Origin: an uncultured Nitratifractor sp.
Lineage (GTDB): Bacteria > Campylobacterota > Campylobacteria > Campylobacterales > Sulfurovaceae
Direction of reading: 5' to 3'
Assembly: GCA_947311565.1 (NCBI GenBank)
Contig: CAMZLH010000054.1
Location: 1 to 36,945, forward strand
DNA length: 36,945 bases
Below, piece after piece: positions 27,596 through 35,355 of the stretch. The stretch's first letter is position 1; every line of letters starts with the position of its first letter. Position numbers and translations under genes: made by a program. The notes beneath the pieces are model-generated. The model searched no databases, was not told the origin of the DNA, and saw only the letters and a program-made list of their open reading frames with translations.

Positions 27596-28819
27596 CTATA
27601 CCTTAGTTAATTTATCTTTTAATATAATTTTTCCAGCCTCTACACCAGGTTGATCATATGTATTTACACCTAGTAGTTGCCCAACTAAGGAGGTTAATAG
27701 CTCATAATAGTATATTAGACTACCTATACTATTCTCATCTACTCTATCTATTATGATCTCGTCTAGAGGAATATCTTCTGTATCTTTTAAAGCCTCTAAT
27801 ACAGAGTCACTCTGCATATTTATTAACTTATGAAAAGGGACATTATTTAAGATATCTAAAGACTCTAAATGCTTAAGTGTAATTGGTGGAATATATAACT
27901 CATGCTCAAAGTTAGCTACTTTAATAAATGTAACTGTTTTATCAGTCTTACCCTCCATAATAAGTTGTAAAAATGAGTGTTGATCTTTTGGTCCAATCAA
28001 GCCAATTGGTGTTAAACCAGTATTACAAACTGCATTTTTTTGTTTTTTACCTAGACTCTCACCCCATAACTGGACATACCATTCACTAAAGTACTTTAAT
28101 GTCTCTGTATATGCAAAAGTGCAATTAATAATATAACATCTACTATGTTTAGCATAGTAGTGTGCCTTATTCATTATTGGCTCATATATATCTTGCTTTT
28201 TAAAAAAAGAGTCTGAAACATCTTTCGCACCAGATAGTAGAGATTTAATATCTACACCACAAAGAGCCAAAGGTATAAGCCCAACAGGAGATAAAACAGA
28301 GAATCTACCACCTACATTACTTGGTAGATAGAGTCTTTTAGATCCTATGCTTTTTGCAAATTTATCTAAATTAGAGTCTCTATCTGTTATAAATGTATAT
28401 GAATTAGCATCTGGATTTGGTGCATATATATATTTAAAGATAGATATTGTCTCAACAGTAGAACCTGATTTAGAGATAATTAAAAAGTGACTTTTATTAA
28501 TATCTAACTCTTTGAGAGTAGATGCAATATTTAATGGATCTGTACTCTCAAAAAAATAGAGCTTTCTCTTTAAGCTCTTTACTGGTCTTAAAAACTCATA
28601 AATTGCTTTTGCACCAAGTGAACTGCCACCTATACCCAATACAACAATATTTTCTATACTATCGTCAAAATCATCTGCAAACTCTAAAATTTCATCTATA
28701 TTTTGCTCTGGAAGGTTGTAATAACCTATATAATTTCTCTCTTCAACTATCTTAGAATATAACTCATTTTTTGCATCATTATTACTATAATTACACTTAA
28801 ATAGAATCTCATTTTTCAT
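27596..28819 (-). CDS. pgi: Glucose-6-phosphate isomerase
   Basis: 407 residues, a cytoplasmic enzyme interconverting glucose 6-phosphate and fructose 6-phosphate. Motifs: VVLGIGGSSLGAKA (about 59-72), ISKSGSTVETISIFKY (phosphate binding), GGRFSVLSPVGLIPLAL (PGI signature), IGPKDQHSFLQLIMEG and YDQPGVEAGK with the C-terminal Lys. It is of the short type seen in Campylobacterota and related groups, against about 550 residues in E. coli. It heads an operon with FIST and the hybrid kinase, an unusual pairing that puts hexose-phosphate supply under the same promoter as the proposed regulators of the polysaccharide operon. Confidence 0.93.
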   Translation of the reverse strand: MKNEILFKCNYSNNDAKNELYSKIVEERNYIGYYNLPEQNIDEILEFADDFDDSIENIVVLGIGGSSLGAKAIYEFLRPVKSLKRKLYFFESTDPLNIASTLKELDINKSHFLIISKSGSTVETISIFKYIYAPNPDANSYTFITDRDSNLDKFAKSIGSKRLYLPSNVGGRFSVLSPVGLIPLALCGVDIKSLLSGAKDVSDSFFKKQDIYEPIMNKAHYYAKHSRCYIINCTFAYTETLKYFSEWYVQLWGESLGKKQKNAVCNTGLTPIGLIGPKDQHSFLQLIMEGKTDKTVTFIKVANFEHELYIPPITLKHLESLDILNNVPFHKLINMQSDSVLEALKDTEDIPLDEIIIDRVDENSIGSLIYYYELLTSLVGQLLGVNTYDQPGVEAGKIILKDKLTKV

Positions 28820-29006
28820 TATTTTCCTTTATATGCTTAGCTACTTCACACTATTATACAATGTTTTAATAAAATTTTAGTCCCATATAATGTATTATTG
28901 ACAATTTTATTAAATTATTAAACATAATATACACATATTAATAAATTTATATTATTATCATATGTTTTTAAGTTTACCAAATAGAAAAAGTGTATATACT
29001 TTTACT

Positions 29007-29060
29007 ATTACTCACTAAGTAAATAGATTAATATTTGATATATTTATTTAGTGAGGTAAT
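29007..29060. repeat. Imperfect inverted repeat upstream of the sugar phosphomutase gene
   Basis: Left arm ATTACTCACTAAGTAAATA (29007-29025) and right arm, read on the minus strand, ATTACCTCACTAAATAAATA (29041-29060), separated by 15 bases. Both arms resemble the 19-base dispersed motif at 7796 and 30482. The right arm ends 10 bases before the ribosome-binding site, so it could be an operator or a leader hairpin. Confidence 0.55.
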
Positions 29061-29084
29061 ATAATATATAAAAAGGTGAAGATT

Positions 29085-30470
29085 ATGACAAAAACTATAT
29101 TTAGAGAGTACGATATTAGAGGAGTATTTGAAAAAGAGTTAAACAAACAAAGTGTAAAGCTGATAGGTTATTTTTTGGGTAAAAAAATAAAAGAGCTAGG
29201 TGGAGTAGTAGCCATTGGTTACGATGCAAGACTACACTCTCCTATACTATGCGACTACTTAACAAGTGGACTAAATGCGAGTGGATGTGAAGTTTTAAAT
29301 ATGGGGCTAGTAGCTACACCTGTAAACTATTTTGCAAACTTTAATAAACCAAAAAACCTAGATAAAGAGATAAATGGCTCTATTATGATAACAGGATCAC
29401 ACAATCCACCAGAGTATAATGGATTTAAAATAACTATTAATAAAGAGCCATTCTTTGGTGAAGATATATATAGTTTAGGTGATGATATTTTAGCTAACAG
29501 CGAACTAGAGATTAATGACAACTTAACTTCTACAAAAATAGATACTAAAGATGAGTATATAGAGTATATTGTAGATCAATTTAAAGATTTAAAAGCTCTT
29601 AAAGAGAAAATTGTTGTTGATGGTGGGAATGGAGTAGTAGGAGTAGTACTAAAAGATATTTTTGATAGACTAGAACTAAACTATGAAGGTATCTTTTTAG
29701 AGCCCGATGGTAACTTTCCAAATCATCATCCAGATCCATCAGAGGAGAAAAACTTAAAGGACTTAAAAGAGCTTCAGCTAGCTAAAGATGCAGATATTGC
29801 TTTTGCTTACGATGGTGACGCAGATAGGGTAGCAATATTGACTCAAAAAAATAATGTAAAGGGAGATATGATGGCAATTATATTTGCCAAAGATATACCT
29901 AATCCTACAGTTATAGGAGAGGTTAAGTGCTCTCAGGTTATGTATGATGAACTTACAAAAATGGGTGCTAAAGCTATTATGTATAAGACTGGACACTCTA
30001 ATTTAAAAGTTAAAATGAAAGAGGAAAATGCAGATCTAGCATGTGAAGTTAGTGGTCATATATTCTTTAAACATAGATATTTTGGATACGATGACGCAAT
30101 ATATGCAACTCTAAGAGCTCTAGAGCTTATTAAAAAAGGTGTAGATTTCGATAAAGAGCTAGAGGCTTTACCAAAAGTCTATACAACAGATGAAGAGAAG
30201 GTAGAGACTACAGATGAACATAAGTTTACACTTATGAATAAGATAAAAGAATTACTTACAAATGTAGATAGTAGTTTCCCAACAATTAATGATATAATAG
30301 ATGTAGATGGTGTTAGAGTAAACTTTAAAAATGGGTGGGGATTAGTTAGAGCAAGTAATACCACACCTCTATTGGTTACAAGATTTGAAGCAAAAAGCCA
30401 AGATGAGTTAAATATATATAAAGATGCCCTACTAGAAGTAATTAAACAAGCAAAAGATGAGCTAAATTAG
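29085..30470 (+). CDS. Phosphomannomutase/phosphoglucomutase
   Basis: 461 residues of the alpha-D-phosphohexomutase family, in four domains. Motifs: start TIFREYDIRG, phosphoserine loop TGSHNPPEYNGFK, metal-binding DGDADRVAI, sugar-binding EVSGHIFFKHR and phosphate-binding RASNTTPLLVTRFE. It interconverts hexose 6- and 1-phosphates (mannose and/or glucose), linking Pgi to the nucleotidyltransferase in the polysaccharide operon. I chose ATG at 29085 over the GTG at 29076 because AAAAGG (29071-29076) then lies at normal spacing and homologues begin with this Thr/Phe-Arg-Glu-Tyr segment. It is divergent from pgi across about 265 bases containing an inverted repeat. Whether its main substrate is glucose or mannose is undecided. 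Confidence 0.9.
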   Translation: MTKTIFREYDIRGVFEKELNKQSVKLIGYFLGKKIKELGGVVAIGYDARLHSPILCDYLTSGLNASGCEVLNMGLVATPVNYFANFNKPKNLDKEINGSIMITGSHNPPEYNGFKITINKEPFFGEDIYSLGDDILANSELEINDNLTSTKIDTKDEYIEYIVDQFKDLKALKEKIVVDGGNGVVGVVLKDIFDRLELNYEGIFLEPDGNFPNHHPDPSEEKNLKDLKELQLAKDADIAFAYDGDADRVAILTQKNNVKGDMMAIIFAKDIPNPTVIGEVKCSQVMYDELTKMGAKAIMYKTGHSNLKVKMKEENADLACEVSGHIFFKHRYFGYDDAIYATLRALELIKKGVDFDKELEALPKVYTTDEEKVETTDEHKFTLMNKIKELLTNVDSSFPTINDIIDVDGVRVNFKNGWGLVRASNTTPLLVTRFEAKSQDELNIYKDALLEVIKQAKDELN

Positions 30471-30480
30471 CTTATCTTTT
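30456..30480 (+). terminator. Terminator overlapping the mutase stop codon
   Basis: GATGAGCTAA and TTAGCTTATC form a near-perfect stem (one G-U pair) followed by TTTT. The stop codon lies within the stem-loop. Confidence 0.55.
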
Positions 30481-30481
30481 G

Positions 30482-30500
30482 CCTCACTAAGTCAATAGAT
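30482..30500. repeat. Dispersed intergenic motif, copy 2
   Basis: CCTCACTAAGTCAATAGAT, identical over 19 bases to 7796-7814. It fills the gap between the mutase terminator and the end of the converging ychJ gene. Confidence 0.6.
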
Positions 30501-30899
30501 CTACTCAAACTCACCATCTATGTAGAACCAGCTATTAGAGATTTTTAAAAACCTACTTCTCTCGACCATAACTCCACTTCCTAAAGTAGCTTTAAATTTA
30601 ACAAATGCTTCAAGCTCTCCATTTATAAACTCTAATATCTCCAACTTTAAAAAGTGATCATTTTTACAAAAGGTATCTATCTCATCTCTCCATATCTTCT
30701 TATTCTCTTGGTAATCAATATTTTGAGTATGTGTAGTTTTAACTATATAACTGCTATCACCTACTGCATAGGCACTATATCTACTCTTCATAAGTATTAA
30801 TGCATCTTTAGCAACTGCACCTTTATGATATATTTGACAACACTTTTTATACTTTTTAGTTGAACCACATGGACATTGACTATTTGGTGAGACTCTCAT
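30501..30899 (-). CDS. ychJ: YchJ-family protein with SEC-C zinc motif
   Basis: 132 residues of the UPF0225/YchJ family. The N terminus carries the SEC-C zinc-binding motif (CPCGSTKKYKKCC), followed by the family core (LMKSRYSAYAVGDSSYIVKT, WRDEIDTFC, SRFLKISNSWFYIDGE). Function is not established; SEC-C motifs bind zinc and often contact proteins or ribosomes. I chose ATG at 30899, since AGGA lies five bases upstream and the family starts just before the Cys motif; the longer frame from 30926 runs into the TRIC gene. Last gene of a three-gene minus-strand unit. Confidence 0.82.
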   Translation of the reverse strand: MRVSPNSQCPCGSTKKYKKCCQIYHKGAVAKDALILMKSRYSAYAVGDSSYIVKTTHTQNIDYQENKKIWRDEIDTFCKNDHFLKLEILEFINGELEAFVKFKATLGSGVMVERSRFLKISNSWFYIDGEFE

Positions 30900-30901
30900 A
30901 T

Positions 30902-31501
30902 CTATCCTAATTTTGGTATATGCCAATCTTTATAGTAGGCTATAACTCTTAGTGTAACACCAATAACTAAAATAGAAATTAAACTATAGTAATTTAAAAT
31001 GCCAAATACCCATATAGAATATAGTAGTAGAGCAACAATTAGTGTTATAGTACCATAAAACCCACTCTTAAATATTTGAGGTACTTCATTAATTATGATA
31101 TCTCTAACAACTCCACCACCTACACCACTAATAAATGCAATTGAAAGTACTCCTGTTAAATTTAAACCAGCCTCTATAGCCAAACTAGTACCACTTATAC
31201 TAAAAGCAACTAAGCCCAAAGAGTCACTAAGTATAAAAAAGAAATTACTCTCTAAATCTTTTTTATATAGCTTAAAAACTGTTAATAGAAATATTACAGC
31301 CAATATTAAAATAGCAGGTGTTGTATGACCAAAGCTATATGGAGTTGTTTGTAAAATAGTATCTCTAATTAATCCCCCACCAAGTGCAGTTAAAAAAGTA
31401 GATACCAAAATACCAAGCAGATCAAGCGAGTTCTTAACAGCTATTAAGAAGCCACTAATTGCAAAAGCAACTATACCTACATACTCTATATACTCAAACA
31501 T
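30902..31501 (-). CDS. TRIC/UPF0126 (YicG-like) membrane protein
   Basis: 199 residues, about seven membrane helices arranged as two repeats, each with a glycine-rich motif followed by Arg-Asp: TALGGGLIRDTIL in the first and SGVGGGVVRDIII in the second. This is the signature of the UPF0126/TRIC family; prokaryotic TRIC proteins form trimeric potassium-permeable channels, while some relatives are linked to glycine uptake. Conservation is good and length normal. I chose ATG at 31501 rather than the upstream GTG-type start, because it is one base after the stop of the DUF420 gene, implying coupled translation. Confidence 0.85.
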   Translation of the reverse strand: MFEYIEYVGIVAFAISGFLIAVKNSLDLLGILVSTFLTALGGGLIRDTILQTTPYSFGHTTPAILILAVIFLLTVFKLYKKDLESNFFFILSDSLGLVAFSISGTSLAIEAGLNLTGVLSIAFISGVGGGVVRDIIINEVPQIFKSGFYGTITLIVALLLYSIWVFGILNYYSLISILVIGVTLRVIAYYKDWHIPKLG

Positions 31502-31502
31502 A

Positions 31503-31952
31503 TCAATAGACAAACAATAGTAAATATACCCAAATACCACTAAACGAAGTTAAAAATATTAATATAAAACTAATATATCCATTTCTACTATGCTTTGATC
31601 TATCTGTTTTAGCCTTAAATAGAGTATAGCTCCAGATAATTAGCATTAAAACAGATAAAATAATATGCCCAATTAGAACATAAGTAAAGTAGTTTTTATT
31701 AACTAAACTTAGCTCTAAATAGCCTTTAAAACCACCTGCAACTCTTACACTAATTTCAAAAAATAGAACTACTATAAGTGAGAATATATAGATATAAACT
31801 TGTACTAATTTGTGCAGTTTATACTCTTTTTTTCTTGCAAAATTTATTGCAAATGCAATTAGTAGGGGCAATAAAGATACAATTAGTGTAGTGATATCCA
31901 TAAAAAGTGGCGCTCGTGTTCCAAAAAAACCATTTTCAAATATAAAATTCAA
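31503..31952 (-). CDS. DUF420 membrane protein (YozB/CtaM-like)
   Basis: 149 residues with four membrane helices (about 18-40, 50-70, 88-108, 124-148). Histidines occur in KLHKLVQ, IGHIILS and RSKHSRNG, a pattern typical of DUF420. In firmicutes a DUF420 member, CtaM, is needed for maturation of haem-copper oxidase; a similar respiratory role here is an inference and no oxidase gene lies nearby. The start appears to be TTG at 31952, preceded by AAAAAGG about nine bases away; I see no in-frame ATG near it. First gene of the unit with TRIC and ychJ. Confidence 0.75.
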   Translation of the reverse strand: MNFIFENGFFGTRAPLFMDITTLIVSLLPLLIAFAINFARKKEYKLHKLVQVYIYIFSLIVVLFFEISVRVAGGFKGYLELSLVNKNYFTYVLIGHIILSVLMLIIWSYTLFKAKTDRSKHSRNGYISFILIFLTSFSGIWVYLLLFVY

Positions 31953-32052
31953 CTTTTTTACCTTTTTAATTAATTATAGCATATCTCTTAAATTTTTCAA
32001 GATATACTGTCATTTAATTTTTATTATACTAACTATAAGAAGGAGTAATATA

Positions 32053-32385
32053 TTGCAGTTTATTACGATTTTATTAATTATGCTATACTTTAAAATAGCG
32101 AGAGTTCACAAAAAAGAGGAAAAAAGCAATAGCGCTATAATGATACAACATGCAGTTGTAGCCATAGCAGCACTTCTCTTTTATATATTAGCATTTCAAA
32201 GTGGCAACTATTTAACTATAGTAGTAGAGTCTTTAGTATCATTTATATTAGCTGCTCTAGCTATTACAGCTGTACAACTTGGTATTTTTGTAGATGGTAG
32301 ACCACTATTTGGGTTATCTCATATATATAAATTCTTACCTTTTTTAACTACACTTATTACTATTTTTGTGCTACTAAATCTATAA
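32053..32385 (+). CDS. Small hydrophobic membrane protein, function unknown
   Basis: 110 residues with about four hydrophobic segments (FITILLIMLYFKI, VVAIAALLFYILAF, VESLVSFILAALAITAV, FLPFLTTLITIFVLLNL). I recognise no family. The frame is open further upstream, but translation most likely begins at TTG 32053, which has AAGGAG at 32039-32044, seven bases away. The longer version would run antisense through the DUF420 gene. The 3' end overlaps the converging NAD(P)HX repair gene by 26 bases. Confidence 0.6.
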   Translation: MQFITILLIMLYFKIARVHKKEEKSNSAIMIQHAVVAIAALLFYILAFQSGNYLTIVVESLVSFILAALAITAVQLGIFVDGRPLFGLSHIYKFLPFLTTLITIFVLLNL

Positions 32386-33751
32386 TATCTAGTGGTATCA
32401 AAGAGTAGTTTGCACCACTATACTTTTTAGAGTTTAAAGTAAGTGCCAAAGAGCCATTAATAGCTGCATCTAAAGCACTATAATTTTGAGCTAAAAGGGC
32501 AGCTATTAATCCACTTAAAACATCTCCACTTCCACCTTTTGATAAAATATTACTGCCTTTATTATTTATATAAACCTTACCATTTTTTGCAATAAGAGTA
32601 TTTGCACCCTTTAAAAGCAAAGTTACATTTGGGTACTTAAGGCTAAAATTTTTCGCTAACTCTAATCTACTTTTTTGAATATCTATAACACTTATATCTC
32701 TATTCTCTAAAATCTTTAAAATAGCACTAAACTCTTTTGGGTGAGGTGTAATAACAATCTCTCTTTTTTGCTCAATAATTGCTAAAAGCTTTGGTTTATA
32801 GAGAGCATCTGCATCTAATACAATTGGAGTATTAGACTCTACTACCTCATCTAATGCGCTATCTTCAAAAAACTCTCCAAGTCCCATACCAATTACAATT
32901 GCATTAAGCTTTTTAGGAAGTTTTGTTGCACTCATTAAGTGTGGAGGGTGTATAATTTTTTCATGATATATTAAAGTAGTAAGCCCTGCTCCAAAACGAG
33001 TAGCTGCCATTGCACTTATAATTCCAGCTCCCTCTTTTGCTCCAACATATACTGCAAGATGTCCAAAAGTTCCTTTATTAGAGTTTTTAGAGACCCTTAG
33101 AGGTGCTTTATAGTCTCTTTTTTGTAGCAAAAAGTAATTTGTACTATCTTCGTAAAGCTTTGCAGAGACTCCTAAATTTATAGCCTTAATTTTACCTACA
33201 TAATCTTTTGACAAGTCACTATATAACGAGAGCTGTCTAGCACCCATTGTTAAGGTTATATCTGCTTTAAATGCTACAGGCATTGGTACACCACTCTCGC
33301 TAATTCCACTAGGTATATCACAAGCAATTTTTTTTGCTTTTAATCTGTTTAGCTCTTTTATAATATCTATACTCTGGCTATTTAACTCTCTATTTAAACC
33401 AGCCCCAAAAATAGCATCTATAACGATATCTGCCTTTTTAACTTTAGATATAACCTTAACACCAATCGCATTAGCTCTTTGTAGCTGAAGCTTAGCCATC
33501 TTAGATTTTACTCCAAATGGTAAGTATAGATAAACTTTATAATCTTTATGCAGTAATCTTGCTAGTGCTATGCCATCTGCTCCATTATTTCCTGCTCCAC
33601 AAACTATTAAAATATTTACCTTTTTAAACCTTTTTCTAATATAGTTTTCCACTCCTATAGCTGCATGTTCCATTAAGATATCTTCACTAAGGGCATATGA
33701 GATGTAGCACTTTTCATCCATTTTATAGCAATTCTTAAATAGTTTATACAT
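32360..33751 (-). CDS. nnr: Bifunctional NAD(P)HX epimerase/dehydratase
   Basis: 463 residues combining the YjeF N-terminal epimerase domain (about 10-200; VCGAGNNGADGIALARLL, DAIFGAGLNREL, ACDIPSGIS) and the ribokinase-like ADP-dependent dehydratase domain (about 215-460; GMGLGEFF, VLDADALY, VITPHPKEFS, LLKGANTLIA, NILSKGGSGDVLSGLIAALL). It repairs hydrated, inactive NAD(P)H in the cytoplasm. Length and motifs are normal for the fused bacterial enzyme. The ATG has AAAAGG eight bases upstream. It is divergent from rpsU, and its 3' end overlaps that of the small membrane protein gene. Confidence 0.92.
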   Translation of the reverse strand: MYKLFKNCYKMDEKCYISYALSEDILMEHAAIGVENYIRKRFKKVNILIVCGAGNNGADGIALARLLHKDYKVYLYLPFGVKSKMAKLQLQRANAIGVKVISKVKKADIVIDAIFGAGLNRELNSQSIDIIKELNRLKAKKIACDIPSGISESGVPMPVAFKADITLTMGARQLSLYSDLSKDYVGKIKAINLGVSAKLYEDSTNYFLLQKRDYKAPLRVSKNSNKGTFGHLAVYVGAKEGAGIISAMAATRFGAGLTTLIYHEKIIHPPHLMSATKLPKKLNAIVIGMGLGEFFEDSALDEVVESNTPIVLDADALYKPKLLAIIEQKREIVITPHPKEFSAILKILENRDISVIDIQKSRLELAKNFSLKYPNVTLLLKGANTLIAKNGKVYINNKGSNILSKGGSGDVLSGLIAALLAQNYSALDAAINGSLALTLNSKKYSGANYSLIPLDIIDLVAQK

Positions 33752-33795
33752 TTTTTGAGCCTTTTTAAAATATTTGTCTATATTTTAATATAAAA

Positions 33796-33805
33796 TTTGT
33801 ATAAT
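33796..33805 (+). promoter_or_regulatory. Promoter -10 region of rpsU
   Basis: TTTGTATAAT contains a perfect TATAAT at 33800-33805, about 60 bases before the start codon. T-rich sequence lies upstream but no clear -35 box, as is common in Campylobacterota promoters. Confidence 0.55.
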
Positions 33806-33864
33806 TGCAAGCAAATTCTTAATATCTAATATAGATAAATCTAAGAAGAGAGGGGGTGAGTTGT

Positions 33865-34077
33865 ATGCCAGGAATTTTAGTAGGTTCAAGAGATAATTTT
33901 GATGATGCTTATAGAAAGTTTAAGCGCCAGTGCGATAGAAACCTTATCGTTACAGAAGCAAGAGCTAGACAGCATTTCGAAAAACCAGCAGAGACTCGTA
34001 AAAAAGAGAAAATTGCTAATCGTAAAAAGATTCTTAAGAAACTTTATATGCTTAGAAGATACGAGTCTAGACTGTAG
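33865..34077 (+). CDS. rpsU: Ribosomal protein S21
   Basis: 70 residues, small-subunit protein bS21. The basic sequence with [20 protein letters not shown], then Lys/Arg-rich helices, and ending in [12 protein letters not shown] matches S21 of Campylobacter and Helicobacter, supporting the taxonomic assignment. I chose ATG at 33865 over GTG at 33856: family members begin MPGI, and the purine-rich AGAGAGGGGG lies at normal distance. It stands alone, with its own promoter and a terminator hairpin 12 bases after the stop. Confidence 0.95.
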   Translation: MPGILVGSRDNFDDAYRKFKRQCDRNLIVTEARARQHFEKPAETRKKEKIANRKKILKKLYMLRRYESRL

Positions 34078-34088
34078 TTTTCTACCCC

Positions 34089-34110
34089 TTGAGGGCTTTG
34101 CCCCTCAATT
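34089..34110 (+). terminator. rpsU stem-loop terminator
   Basis: TTGAGGG and CCCTCAA form a perfect 7-bp GC-rich stem with a six-base loop (CTTTGC) twelve bases after the rpsU stop. The T tract is short (TTC), so read-through into purT is possible. Confidence 0.65.
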
Positions 34111-34179
34111 CAATCCAAAATCCATTAAATATTTACTTTTTTTAGATAAAATAACCTTAAAAATATAAAAGGTATTTTT

Positions 34180-35346
34180 ATGCAATTTACAACCCCATTA
34201 AACGATAACTCTACATCTATTATGCTACTTGGCTCTGGAGAGCTTGGAAAAGAGGTCGCTATAGAAGCACAGCGACTTGGTATTGAAGTGATTGCCGTAG
34301 ATAAATATGAAAATGCTCCTGCGCACTTGGTAGCAAACGAAGCAGTGGTTGTAGATATGCAAGATACAGAGGCACTTTTGGGTGTAATTAGACACTATAA
34401 ACCAAATTTTGTTTTGCCTGAAGTTGAAGCAATTAGTATAGAAGCACTCTTTGAAGCAGAGAGTGAGGGCTTTAATATTATCCCAAATGCCGAAGCAGTA
34501 AACAAAACAATGAATAGAAAAAATATTAGAGTATTTGCAGCCGAAGAGCTTGGGGTGAAAACTAGTAACTATAAGTTTGTAAAGAGCCTAGAAGAGCTAA
34601 AAAAGGCTGCTGTTGATATTGGCTTCCCATGCGTAATAAAGCCAGTAATGAGCAGTTCTGGACACGGACAAAGCATTGCAAAAAGTGAAGCAGATATAGA
34701 TAAAAGCTTCGAGATAGCTCAAGAGGCAAGAGGTGACGCGAGTGAATTGATAGTAGAAGAGTTTATAAAATTCGATTACGAAATTACACTTTTAACTGCA
34801 AGAAACGATAATGAAACAATATATTGCGAACCAATTGGGCATGTTCAAAAAGATGGAGACTATATTTTGTCGTGGCAGCCAATGCCAATGAGCCAAGAGG
34901 CACTAAAGAGTGCCCAAGAGATTGCAAAAGCAGTAACAGACGGCTTAGGAGGCAGAGGAATTTTTGGAGTAGAGTTTTTTGTTAAAGGCGATGAAGTTTA
35001 CTTTAGCGAACTAAGCCCAAGACCACACGATACAGGAATGGTAACTCTAATAACCCAAAGCCAAAGCGAATTTGCCTTGCACCTTAGAGCTGTGCTAAAC
35101 TTACCACTAGGTTTCAAATTCTACGGAGCAGGAGCAAGTGGAGCATATAAAGCTAAAAGTGAGAGCCTAAACCCAATAATAGATGTGCCAAATAGAGCAT
35201 TTAGCAATACTAGCTTTGTAAGAGTTTTTGGCAAACCCGAAAGCCACAAAGGCAGAAGAGTGGCAGTATCACTTGTATTAGATGATGATATAGAGAAGGC
35301 AAAACAAAGAGCCTTGGAGATAGCAGACTCTATTAGCGATAGTTAG
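34180..35346 (+). CDS. purT: Formate-dependent GAR transformylase (PurT)
   Basis: 388 residues of the ATP-grasp superfamily. N-terminal Rossmann-like domain ([32 protein letters not shown]), central ATP-grasp domain ([61 protein letters not shown]) and a C-terminal domain ([26 protein letters not shown]). It makes formyl-GAR from GAR, formate and ATP in purine synthesis, independent of tetrahydrofolate. AAAAGG is seven to eight bases before the ATG. Base composition is unusual: lines I counted by hand here are about 42% G+C, against about 32% in the polysaccharide genes and 25-28% in the next gene, which may point to acquisition. Confidence 0.95.
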   Translation: MQFTTPLNDNSTSIMLLGSGELGKEVAIEAQRLGIEVIAVDKYENAPAHLVANEAVVVDMQDTEALLGVIRHYKPNFVLPEVEAISIEALFEAESEGFNIIPNAEAVNKTMNRKNIRVFAAEELGVKTSNYKFVKSLEELKKAAVDIGFPCVIKPVMSSSGHGQSIAKSEADIDKSFEIAQEARGDASELIVEEFIKFDYEITLLTARNDNETIYCEPIGHVQKDGDYILSWQPMPMSQEALKSAQEIAKAVTDGLGGRGIFGVEFFVKGDEVYFSELSPRPHDTGMVTLITQSQSEFALHLRAVLNLPLGFKFYGAGASGAYKAKSESLNPIIDVPNRAFSNTSFVRVFGKPESHKGRRVAVSLVLDDDIEKAKQRALEIADSISDS

Positions 35347-35355
35347 GAGCAAAAA

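Noticed and set aside
31810-32052. N-terminal extension of the small membrane protein gene
   Set aside because: It would be antisense to the DUF420 gene; AAGGAG before TTG 32053 marks the likely start.
33899-34168. 89-codon frame overlapping rpsU
   Set aside because: Out of frame with S21, which is certain, and running through its terminator hairpin.
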